From an uncultured Armatimonadota bacterium (GTDB taxonomy: Bacteria; Armatimonadota; Fimbriimonadia; Fimbriimonadales; Fimbriimonadaceae), in assembly GCA_903927025.1 (NCBI GenBank), contig CAIYLG010000045.1, forward strand, positions 124,001-188,000: 64,000 nt of DNA, read 5' to 3'. Under the pieces are notes generated by a model, which was given only the letters and a program-made list of their open reading frames with translations, was not told the origin of the DNA and searched no databases. Numbering within the stretch: position 1 is the stretch's first letter; each line of letters begins with the position of its first letter. Shown here piece after piece: positions 39,099 to 47,152 of this stretch. A program made the translations under genes and the position numbers.

Positions 39099-40254
39099 GA
39101 GCATCAATTGCGGGGACGCGACTCTTTGGGCTGTCTAAGCTAAAGGAGCGCGCGTCTCCCAACTCATCTCGGATAAATTTTTCTGTTTCTTCCACCGCCC
39201 GCAGGAGAGGTGCGCACTTATCTACGAACGACAGCCAGACGATCGATGCTGTGGCCGTATCGTATTCCCACAATCCTACAAGGCGGCCACGGTCAACAAT
39301 TGCGTGGTTTGGCAGGTCGGCAAGGCCATCCAGTTTCGTGAAGTCCTTCTCATAGAACACGGATCTCGAAAGGTCGGCTTCATCAATCATGGACTTCAGG
39401 TCTCGCCTAAGGAGGCTGAGGCCGTCCAGGCTGCTGATAAACCTGAATTGGCGGTCTGCCGGTGGTGTGAAGTCGTTGAACTCCTCCACTTGTTCCTTAA
39501 GGAGAAACCTCCGATCCGGGATTTCCTCAAGATCGATGGCCGCCATCGCATTTCTTGCGGCTACCGCTCCGAGTGCAGAAAACCATTGGAATTCGCCCAC
39601 TGTGGCCGGTCCGATCCACTTGAAGAAGCGCTTAGCCAGTTCTACGGAGATCTCATCCGGGCTGAGATCAATCCCTTTTCGAGGGTTGGTTTCCCAAACG
39701 GCATACTTGTAGCGTTGCTGGTCAAGCCGACCGTCAATCGGTATGCGCCTAATTTGACCGCTAGCCTGAAGGCGTCCCAAGGCAAGCGGAAGGGTGGTCG
39801 TCAACCCCTTCTTCTTGCCTTCTTCGCCCAGACTTCTGGAAGCAGCTCCGGTCTCATCTCTGATTTCATCTGGGCTCAGGACTCTTGATCCGAGAGCATT
39901 GACTACAGCAGCGCAAAGGACATCGATTTCTTCATCAGTGACACCGAGCTTGCGAGCCGTCTTCATCTCCAGCTCTCGATAGGGTGCCGCCGCCGCTAGG
40001 GCGAGCCCGAAATCGTCCTTTGGAACGACATAGGTGCATCCCCGGGCTGCCGGGAGTTCATGAATATCAAGGGCAGATACGGCGAGGTCTGCTTCGGCCT
40101 TGCCAATCCCGGCTCGGGATTTCAGCGTGAGATAGGGACCAACGCCGCCCACGGACCGAGACCAACCGGTCTCGGTGAGGAGGGTAGCGGCATCTGCACC
40201 GCTTAATCGGCCATCAAGGCCCTGCCGGTAAGACCACCAGGCACGCAAATTCAT
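39079..40254 (-). CDS. winged-helix DNA-binding protein, AlkZ/YcaQ (HTH_42)-like
   Basis: 'RAWWSYRQGLDGRLSGADAATLLTETGWSRSVGGVGPYLTLKSRAG...ELPAARGCTYVVPKDD'; C-terminal 'VDRGRLVGLWEYD'. Confidence 0.75.
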   Translation of the reverse strand: MNLRAWWSYRQGLDGRLSGADAATLLTETGWSRSVGGVGPYLTLKSRAGIGKAEADLAVSALDIHELPAARGCTYVVPKDDFGLALAAAAPYRELEMKTARKLGVTDEEIDVLCAAVVNALGSRVLSPDEIRDETGAASRSLGEEGKKKGLTTTLPLALGRLQASGQIRRIPIDGRLDQQRYKYAVWETNPRKGIDLSPDEISVELAKRFFKWIGPATVGEFQWFSALGAVAARNAMAAIDLEEIPDRRFLLKEQVEEFNDFTPPADRQFRFISSLDGLSLLRRDLKSMIDEADLSRSVFYEKDFTKLDGLADLPNHAIVDRGRLVGLWEYDTATASIVWLSFVDKCAPLLRAVEETEKFIRDELGDARSFSLDSPKSRVPAIDALRRGSH

Positions 40255-40292
40255 GCGTGAAGTTTAGCCTCCAAAGATCGGAGACGTAAGAC

Positions 40293-40787
40293 CTACCGGA
40301 AGTTAACAAAGTCGACGGGGTAGGGAAGGTCCAGTCCCTTCACGAAGGTGATTGCCTTCTGGAGGTCGTCCTTGCTCTTAGAGCTGACTCGGACCTCTTC
40401 GCCCTGAATCTGTGGCTGGACTTTCAGGCCCTTGTCCCGAATCTGCTTGACCAATGCTTTCGCTTTATCCTGCTCGATTCCGGTTTTGAGAATCAGCTTC
40501 ATTTTGATCGTTAGGCCGGTTGCCGGTTCTGGCTTGCCCCACTCAATCTGGCGAGCATCGATTCCACGCTTCAGCATCTTGCTGAAGACGATGTCCTTCA
40601 GCTGGTCCATCCGAAATTCATCATCTGCAACCAGCGTGATATCGTCCTTCTCATGCAGGATTTCAGACTTGCTTCCTCGGAAATCGTATCGGTTGGCAAG
40701 CTCCTTTTGAGACTGATCGATCGCGTTTTTGACCTCCATCATGTCTGCGCGCGACACGATGTCGAAAGAGAAGTCAGGTACAGCCAT
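40293..40787 (-). CDS. YajQ family nucleotide-binding protein
   Basis: 'FSFDIVSRADMMEVKNAIDQSQKELANRYDFRGSKSEI', 'QDKAKALVKQIRDKGLKVQPQIQGEEVRVSSKSKDDLQKAI'. Confidence 0.96.
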   Translation of the reverse strand: MAVPDFSFDIVSRADMMEVKNAIDQSQKELANRYDFRGSKSEILHEKDDITLVADDEFRMDQLKDIVFSKMLKRGIDARQIEWGKPEPATGLTIKMKLILKTGIEQDKAKALVKQIRDKGLKVQPQIQGEEVRVSSKSKDDLQKAITFVKGLDLPYPVDFVNFR

Positions 40788-41128
40788 TAAGCGGCCTCCA
40801 AATCTGATTCCTGAACGAGCAGCACATACTGAGCCTTAAAGTTCAGCTCTTCCTCAGTGAGGTTGCGTCGCTGCTCCTGGGGAAGGCCATCAAGGAATTT
40901 ATCCTTCATCCGCTCCGTTGCCTTGATGTGTACCTCTCGGGTGATCTTGCTCATGCTCTCCGGCTCAACACGCACGGCGATTTCACTGTCTCCGTAAACG
41001 TTCTGGATCACTCCCGTGAGCCCCGCCATGTGCTCGAAGTACCGATTCTTCTTGCGATCCTCTTCGGTGACATCGCGACTGATCACGCGAACGCGATCCC
41101 CTTCTTTCCACTTAGGCATAAAAGACAT
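40787..41128 (-). CDS. small KOW/SH3-like hypothetical protein
   Basis: 'MPKWKEGDRVRVISRDVTEEDRKKNRYFEHMAGLTGVIQNVYGDSEIAVRVE'; likely start at 41128 or 41119. Confidence 0.65.
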   Translation of the reverse strand: MSFMPKWKEGDRVRVISRDVTEEDRKKNRYFEHMAGLTGVIQNVYGDSEIAVRVEPESMSKITREVHIKATERMKDKFLDGLPQEQRRNLTEEELNFKAQYVLLVQESDLEAA

Positions 41129-41199
41129 TTTACCTTGACAGGGTTGCGCATACGGGAATCTGCCTCCAGCCCACTCGTTGCTGAAGTGATCGTCGTACA

Positions 41200-41307
41200 A
41201 TGAGTGCACTCATGGCGGGAGGACCCATAGATTTCAGGCAATCCGCGTTAGACCTCGTGGTGAGATTCGCGGGCATACCGACGACTCAGCAGGGTAGCGG
41301 CGGCTAA
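41200..41307 (+). CDS. candidate small ORF (35 aa)
   Basis: Sequence translates to MSALMAGGPIDFRQSALDLVVRFAGIPTTQQGSGG*, ending 3 nt before the ATG at 41311. Confidence 0.25.
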   Translation: MSALMAGGPIDFRQSALDLVVRFAGIPTTQQGSGG

Positions 41308-41310
41308 GAG

Positions 41311-41556
41311 ATGGGCGACTCAAGGCTAAACCGCTCAAAGCGCATGATAGAGTGGGGAATTCAAAACCCAGAACTCTATTCAGCGGCTTATTTTGTACTG
41401 GTGTCTGTTGCCTGCATCGCTGTCGCGTGGTTTGCGTGGCACGCGACATTCAACATAGCAGGGTTCGGAGGAGTGGCAGGCGCAACGATAGGGCAGTACA
41501 TGAATCTCAAATCAAAGCAGCAAAAGAGAAAGCGACCTCCCCCACGGCATTATTAA
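41311..41556 (+). CDS. small single-span membrane protein
   Basis: 81 aa with hydrophobic segments (LYSAAYFVLVSVACIAVAWFAW) and basic tail. Confidence 0.45.
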   Translation: MGDSRLNRSKRMIEWGIQNPELYSAAYFVLVSVACIAVAWFAWHATFNIAGFGGVAGATIGQYMNLKSKQQKRKRPPPRHY

Positions 41557-41694
41557 GGATAATTGCCTGCCTGAAATGGATTCATCACGATTGCGGCCTG
41601 GATTTTCAATCCTGGTCCTTACGCCATGAACCCTTGGCCCTGCCGTCCTGCCCATGGGCCCGCACTCTTTGCAGTCGCTGGCGATCCTAACCGC

Positions 41695-43599
41695 TTACCG
41701 CGGGGCTGCCACCAGCGAAAGAGCCTGACGCACGACATTCTCGGCGCACAGTCCGCAGTCTCGGCGAATAAGGTCAATCGAGCCGTGCTCGACAAACTTA
41801 TCCGGTAAGGAGAGAACAGTGTGGGGGATATGCCCCAGCCCGGCTGCGTGCATGGCGCTTCGAACCATCGGGCCAAATCCGCCTGTTTCCACGTTCTCCT
41901 CGATCGTGATCAGTCGCCCTGCGCTTTCAGCGAGTTCGCAAATTGTTTCAGCGTCGATTGGCTTGACGAAGCGCGCATTGATCACGCTGCATCCAACCCC
42001 TCTCTGCTCAAGCTCTAGTGCCGCTTCCCATGCGATGCTGACCATTGAACCGACGGCGCAGAGGCAGATCGATTCTGATAGACCGTCCGCCGCTCGCTTG
42101 AGGACTTCTGCTTTGCCAAAACTAATCGGTGTCCGAACCTCAGGCAACCGCGCGTCACTGGAACCACGGGGATATCTCACCGCGGTGGGGTGCTTTTCGT
42201 AAGTGGCCACCCAGTGGGTCATTTCACGAAGCTCAGTTGTGTCCCGAGGCGCGAGAAGCACCATGTTTGGCAGGAACGACAGGAAGGAAATATCAAAGGC
42301 GCCATGGTGAGTAGGGCCGTCGTCTCCAACCAGTCCAGCTCGGTCCATGAAGAACCGAACCGGCAGGTTCTGAATGCAGACATCGTGGAGTACCTGGTCG
42401 AATCCGCGCTGAAGGAACGTGGAGTAAATGGCGCAGAACGGCTTGAATCCACCGGCAGCGAGGCCGGCGGCAAATGTTACGGCGTGCTGCTCGGCGATGC
42501 CTGTGTCGAAATACCGCTTAGGAAACGTCTTTTGGAACTTGGTCAAACCAGTTCCATCCGGCATCGCGGCTGTAATGGCCACAACTTGTGGATCGGCCTC
42601 TGCGCATTCGATAGCGGCATCACCAAATGCTTGAGTGTAGGTGACCGGTCCCGCCGCCTTCACCATGTCGTTAGACTCAAGATCGAACGGAACCACACCG
42701 TGCCACTTGCGCGAATCTTCCTCTGCGACCTGATAGCCTTTGCCCTTCACCGTGATCGCGTGGACAAAAACGGGGTAGTCCAATTCGCGGATGTTTCTAA
42801 ATACTTCAAGCAGGGTAGGCAGATCATGGCCGTCCACCGGGCCGATGTACTCAAACCCCATTTCCTCGAAGATCGTTCCAGTTTCTTCTGGCGCCATGTA
42901 ATGGGTGATGCCGTGGCGAAAGCCCTGTGCCATTCGCGTAACTGGATCCGGCATCTTCTGGACGACCGATTTGGCTCGCCTCGCAAGGTTCTGGACTTCC
43001 GGTCGAGATCGAAGCTTGGACAGGTAATTCGTGAGGGCGCCGACATTCGGCGCAATCGACATGCGATTGTCGTTGAGTACGACGGTGATGTCGGTCTGAA
43101 GCTCCCCGGCGTGGTTAAGCGCTTCCCAGCTCATCCCAGATGCAATCGCGGCATCGCCGGTTACGGCAAAGACTTTCTCATTTCCACCTCGAAGATCCCG
43201 AGCGGCGGCAAAGCCAAGAGCGGCGGAAATAGCCGTACCCGCGTGGCCAGCACCGAAGAAATCCAGCTCATGCTCATCTCGTTTGAGGAACCCACTCAAT
43301 CCCTTGTACTTTCGAAGGGTGTCAAATCGATTGAGACGGCCGGTAAGCATCTTGTGGGCGTAGGCCTGGTGACCGGTATCCCACACAACCACGTCTGGAC
43401 CAATGCTGTTGGCAGCGTACATGGCCACCGTCAACTCGACGGTGCCGAGGTTTGAGCTGAAGTGACCACCTGTACGGCTCACCTGCTCGAGGATGGCGGC
43501 GCGGACTTCGTCTACCACCTGCTGCAGCTCTTTGTCGCTGAGCTTGTGTAAGTCAGATGGCTGAACGATGCTTGGCAAGATCTCGTGAATACTTTCCAT
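41695..43599 (-). CDS. dxs: 1-deoxy-D-xylulose-5-phosphate synthase
   Basis: 'SRTGGHFSSNLGTVELTVAM', 'VTGDAAIASGMSWEALNHAG', 'DRAGLVGDDGPTHHGAFDISFL', 'RYPRGS'. Confidence 0.98.
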   Translation of the reverse strand: MESIHEILPSIVQPSDLHKLSDKELQQVVDEVRAAILEQVSRTGGHFSSNLGTVELTVAMYAANSIGPDVVVWDTGHQAYAHKMLTGRLNRFDTLRKYKGLSGFLKRDEHELDFFGAGHAGTAISAALGFAAARDLRGGNEKVFAVTGDAAIASGMSWEALNHAGELQTDITVVLNDNRMSIAPNVGALTNYLSKLRSRPEVQNLARRAKSVVQKMPDPVTRMAQGFRHGITHYMAPEETGTIFEEMGFEYIGPVDGHDLPTLLEVFRNIRELDYPVFVHAITVKGKGYQVAEEDSRKWHGVVPFDLESNDMVKAAGPVTYTQAFGDAAIECAEADPQVVAITAAMPDGTGLTKFQKTFPKRYFDTGIAEQHAVTFAAGLAAGGFKPFCAIYSTFLQRGFDQVLHDVCIQNLPVRFFMDRAGLVGDDGPTHHGAFDISFLSFLPNMVLLAPRDTTELREMTHWVATYEKHPTAVRYPRGSSDARLPEVRTPISFGKAEVLKRAADGLSESICLCAVGSMVSIAWEAALELEQRGVGCSVINARFVKPIDAETICELAESAGRLITIEENVETGGFGPMVRSAMHAAGLGHIPHTVLSLPDKFVEHGSIDLIRRDCGLCAENVVRQALSLVAAPR

Positions 43600-43830
43600 A
43601 GGCTCTCTCTCCCGTCTACGTTAGAACCAACTTAGCCGTTGTTGCGGTTCCTTGCAACGATGTGACCGTTTAATATTTCTTTGTGCTCTGCGCTCGGCAA
43701 AATCTAAGACGTTCTGCCGCGTCAACTCGTGGCAACTAGTTCCGTGAGATTACTGGGAAAGGGCGAACCATTCTCAGCTCTTGCTGAGTCGTTACTCAGG
43801 CGACTTTTATTAAGTGCAGTCAGGCTACGT

Positions 43831-44268
43831 ATGGCAACCGAACCGAAAACGATCCTTTTGGTGGAAGACAACTCAGATGACGAGCAGCTCACGCTGCGCG
43901 CCATGAGACAGAGCGATATCCCGAACATCATTCGCGTCGCACGCGACGGTGCGGAGGCGATTGAATTCCTGTTTGGCCCATCCGCGGGCCCATTGCCAGA
44001 CTTGGTGCTGCTAGACCTCAAGCTGCCAAAAATCAGTGGACTCGAAGTCCTGCAAAAGATTCGTGCCGAAGATCAGTCCAAGTCTTTGCCTGTGGTCATC
44101 TTAACCTCCTCTGATGAAGAGCGAGACATCGTGAAGAGCTACAACTTGGGTGCGAACTCTTATATCCGCAAGCCAGTTGATTTCGATGAGTTCATTGACG
44201 CTGTACGGCAGCTTGGCCTCTACTGGCTGATGATGAACCGCACTAAGCGTGGCTTTGAAGCAGGCTGA
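43831..44268 (+). CDS. response regulator receiver-domain protein (Rcp1-like, stand-alone)
   Basis: 'ILLVEDNSDDEQLTLRAMRQ', 'PDLVLLDLKLPKISGLEVLQKIRA', 'VVILTSSDEERDI', 'YIRKPVDFDEF'; ORF open upstream to 43729. Confidence 0.93.
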   Translation: MATEPKTILLVEDNSDDEQLTLRAMRQSDIPNIIRVARDGAEAIEFLFGPSAGPLPDLVLLDLKLPKISGLEVLQKIRAEDQSKSLPVVILTSSDEERDIVKSYNLGANSYIRKPVDFDEFIDAVRQLGLYWLMMNRTKRGFEAG

Positions 44269-44283
44269 CTTATCCAGCCTGCT
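44259..44283. terminator. putative bidirectional terminator spanning both stop codons of a convergent pair
   Basis: AGCAGGCTG-ACTTATC-CAGCCTGCT perfect 9-bp stem. Confidence 0.6.
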
Positions 44284-45169
44284 GTAAAGCGTCGTCCCAC
44301 AATCTCAGTGCCTCACCCGGAAGCATCGCGGTTGGTGGCAAGAGTTCAAACACCGGGATCCCTTCCCAAAGACGCTTGTCAAATCCGCCCTCACGAGCGG
44401 CGAACAGCCCGCCTGGGGCACCAAAATTGTCTCCCGACTCCGTCATGTCTCCCAAAAGCACACTTTGACAAAGTGCCAGCAAGAATCGCAGCGCGGGCCC
44501 CTGGTCCTCGTCGAGCAAATTCATGATCTCGTACTCAGGGATTGCAAATTTCTGCATGCCAAGGGTGTAGGCATGCAGGCCATCTGGCCGGACCTCGAAC
44601 TTGATATCAACGTGCTCGCGCACATCCACTCGCTTGTCTAAGCGGGGTTGTACCAGCATCTGCTCCGGCAAGAGGTATCGCTGAGAGATGGTGTCCGCCA
44701 CCACTCCGTCCGAGAGGTCAGCAATTCTCTTCGCGGTTCCCAGGAAGAAGTCCAGGGCTGAGTACACCATCGGATCATGAGACTCAAACACGAGCTGTCC
44801 GATGGTCCATGTGGACTTGACTCGGAGCAGAAGCTCGGGGTCTCTGCCTACCGCCAGGGAACTATTGAGGAACGATTCGGGGTCGTAGCCTGCCTCCTCT
44901 TTGCTCATGACGATGAGCTTCAGAACCGTCTTGCGATCCTTCGTTGCCACCGCATAGGCGCCCCGATGCATCGGCTTAATGAGGACCTCTTTGTCACCCG
45001 TGCTTTGCAAAGGGACGGCCATCCCCTCAACAGCGCCGCCAGCACCGCCAGGGTTGGCGATTTCCGCGATCGAAGGCATGACGGACTTTGAGGAAAGGAT
45101 TGTGACGAAATAGCCGCGGCTGATGCCAAAGCCAGGAGTTTTAGGTTTAGAGAAGGGCCAGCCGCGCAT
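44270..45169 (-). CDS. hypothetical protein
   Basis: 299-aa ORF, no family recognised; same strand as the following HTTM genes. Confidence 0.6.
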   Translation of the reverse strand: MRGWPFSKPKTPGFGISRGYFVTILSSKSVMPSIAEIANPGGAGGAVEGMAVPLQSTGDKEVLIKPMHRGAYAVATKDRKTVLKLIVMSKEEAGYDPESFLNSSLAVGRDPELLLRVKSTWTIGQLVFESHDPMVYSALDFFLGTAKRIADLSDGVVADTISQRYLLPEQMLVQPRLDKRVDVREHVDIKFEVRPDGLHAYTLGMQKFAIPEYEIMNLLDEDQGPALRFLLALCQSVLLGDMTESGDNFGAPGGLFAAREGGFDKRLWEGIPVFELLPPTAMLPGEALRLWDDALQQAG

Positions 45170-45179
45170 ATAGTTCTAT

Positions 45180-46463
45180 CTAACGCCGCGCTTTAGCTGT
45201 TTGCTTTGCGTGCGACGTTGGCACCGGCTCGACCTCTTGCGGGGTCGGCTGAATTGCCTTAGACAGAATCTTATCCCAAGTTCCGGGGAACCACCCAAAC
45301 AACCAGCTTCCGATGCTCCTTGAGAAGATCACTCGGCTGGGGTTGGTCGCTGGTCCTTTGACCGTCGCAGCGCTCCAGCCGGCCTGTTCTCCTTTCTCAT
45401 AGGTCACCAGCGACAGGGGATCCACGGAGCGGAGAAATCCCGCTGCCGCCGGAGTCAGCTGCATTCCCTGTGGGAGCCAAACGGTGGCCTGGAAGCGTAC
45501 GAATCGCTGGCCAAGTCTCTTTGCCCATGCTGAAACCTCTTCACCATCATAGAAGGTGATATAGGTTGAAATCATGAGATAGGAGAACAGTGGGACGTTC
45601 ATGCTCAGCTCAATGTGAAGGTGCATGAGGATCCCCAGGATCAGGATAGTCTTTCGCAGCGGACGGAAGAAGACGAGCGTGCCCAGCGCGAACTCAGTAA
45701 CCAGAGTTCCGTAGGTGGTGATGGTTACCAGCGGGAATCCGTTCACCCAGTCTGGCACCGGGAATCGATAGAATTCGGCGAGTCGCGCTGGATAGTAGGT
45801 GGCCGTTCCATCCTGCCACATACCGCCGCCCCACTTGAGCCAAGTCGTGGTTAGGTACAGAAGAGCGAGATTATAGGCAATCAGCCGCTGCGGCCACATG
45901 GACACTTGCGTAGGTTCTGCAGGTGCGCGACCTTTCCATAGGCCGATGAGCCGGTCGAGCGAGCAGGCGGCACCGCAAGGTGCCATCGCCAGATACATGC
46001 AGTTCACCCGCATCACCGTGTCGTATCCGGCTAGAATGGCGGCGTTTCGGTGCTGTAGGGAAACTAAGCCGATGGCAAGAATAATTGAGCTGACACGCGT
46101 CCAAAGTCCAAGGGCGGTAAACAGCGCGGACACGCAGATTACGAAATAGACGGCAATCCCGATTCGTGGATCGGTAACCCCGCTGAGGACGTTGATGCGG
46201 GGAACGCTCCACGGAGTGCCGAACCCCACTGGAACCCTTGATGAGATGAAGATTCTTCCCAGCCACTCTGGCACGTAGCCCTTCTCGCTGAAGAAGGCGT
46301 CCCAGTTCAGGGACATGATCAGGAGGCTGATCAGCGTGAGCGAAGCCATGAAGATTCGGTACACGCCCAAGGCGACAGGGGTCCCGTATCCAAACAAGAA
46401 TCGGTTGAGAGCCTGGAACGTCTCCTTGAGAACGCCGGCACTTTCGGAGGATTCGTTCGTCAC
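45180..46463 (-). CDS. HTTM-domain membrane protein (vitamin K-dependent gamma-carboxylase-like)
   Basis: 'LFGYGTPVALGVYRIFMASLTLISLLIMSLNWDAFFSEKGYVPEWLGR', 'LQHRNAAILAGYDTVMRVNCMYLAMAPCGAACSLDRL', 'LAEFYRFPVPDWV'. Confidence 0.85.
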   Translation of the reverse strand: MTNESSESAGVLKETFQALNRFLFGYGTPVALGVYRIFMASLTLISLLIMSLNWDAFFSEKGYVPEWLGRIFISSRVPVGFGTPWSVPRINVLSGVTDPRIGIAVYFVICVSALFTALGLWTRVSSIILAIGLVSLQHRNAAILAGYDTVMRVNCMYLAMAPCGAACSLDRLIGLWKGRAPAEPTQVSMWPQRLIAYNLALLYLTTTWLKWGGGMWQDGTATYYPARLAEFYRFPVPDWVNGFPLVTITTYGTLVTEFALGTLVFFRPLRKTILILGILMHLHIELSMNVPLFSYLMISTYITFYDGEEVSAWAKRLGQRFVRFQATVWLPQGMQLTPAAAGFLRSVDPLSLVTYEKGEQAGWSAATVKGPATNPSRVIFSRSIGSWLFGWFPGTWDKILSKAIQPTPQEVEPVPTSHAKQTAKARR

Positions 46464-47131
46464 TTAATGCTCCTCATCCGTGCCAAATCCTTTTGATCAA
46501 CGATGTAAGTGAACACGAGGTGCTCAGTGTAGTTCTGCTCCTGCCTCTTTCCTGGTTCGGCAATCTCCTTGGTGTGGCTGTAGGAGGTGACCTTGACGGG
46601 AGGATTGCTGGGGTCATCCATCAGCAGGGCGATGCGCAGGCCAAACTGCGGGAACAGGTACGGATATTTGTCGCTGCCGGCACGTTCGTAGAATTTTCGA
46701 TACCGTTCCTGCAGAAACTTTTCATACAGCGGAAGGTTGAACATACGAGGGTAGGCGTAGCGCTTCTTGGCCCCGTTTCGGTACTCCACCAGCGCATCCC
46801 CCCATGTGTCCGTGTGAGATGGGTTGGGAGCAAACATGTCCCAGTACTGCCAAAATCCGCTGACCTTCAAGTAACCACTGATCAGGGGGAATGGCTTGAC
46901 GTAAGCGTCATTCCAATACAGGAGCCACTCAGTTCCACCTGGTTCCACTCGATGTTCTCGAATGGCGGCAGGCGGATTAGGCAAAGCAAACAGTGTGATC
47001 GCCGTGATATGAAACACGACAAAAAGCTTCACCCAAACGCTAACCGTCTGCTTCTTTGGCGAACTGGACGGACTTGACACGATTAATCTATACGACGCAG
47101 CGAAAAGCGAAAGGATCGGACCGATTTGCAC
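46460..47131 (-). CDS. DUF5819-like partner protein of the HTTM gene
   Basis: N-terminal TM; 'FWQYWDMFAPNPSHTDTWGDALVEYRNGAKKRYAYPRMF'; 4-nt overlap with the HTTM gene. Confidence 0.6.
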   Translation of the reverse strand: MQIGPILSLFAASYRLIVSSPSSSPKKQTVSVWVKLFVVFHITAITLFALPNPPAAIREHRVEPGGTEWLLYWNDAYVKPFPLISGYLKVSGFWQYWDMFAPNPSHTDTWGDALVEYRNGAKKRYAYPRMFNLPLYEKFLQERYRKFYERAGSDKYPYLFPQFGLRIALLMDDPSNPPVKVTSYSHTKEIAEPGKRQEQNYTEHLVFTYIVDQKDLARMRSIK

Positions 47132-47152
47132 CGGTCCGAAACTTTTTCTGCT

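Noticed and set aside
42190-43455. 421-aa plus-strand ORF in the track
   Set aside because: Fully antisense to the clearly conserved dxs gene and has no recognisable domain; typical shadow ORF from codon bias.
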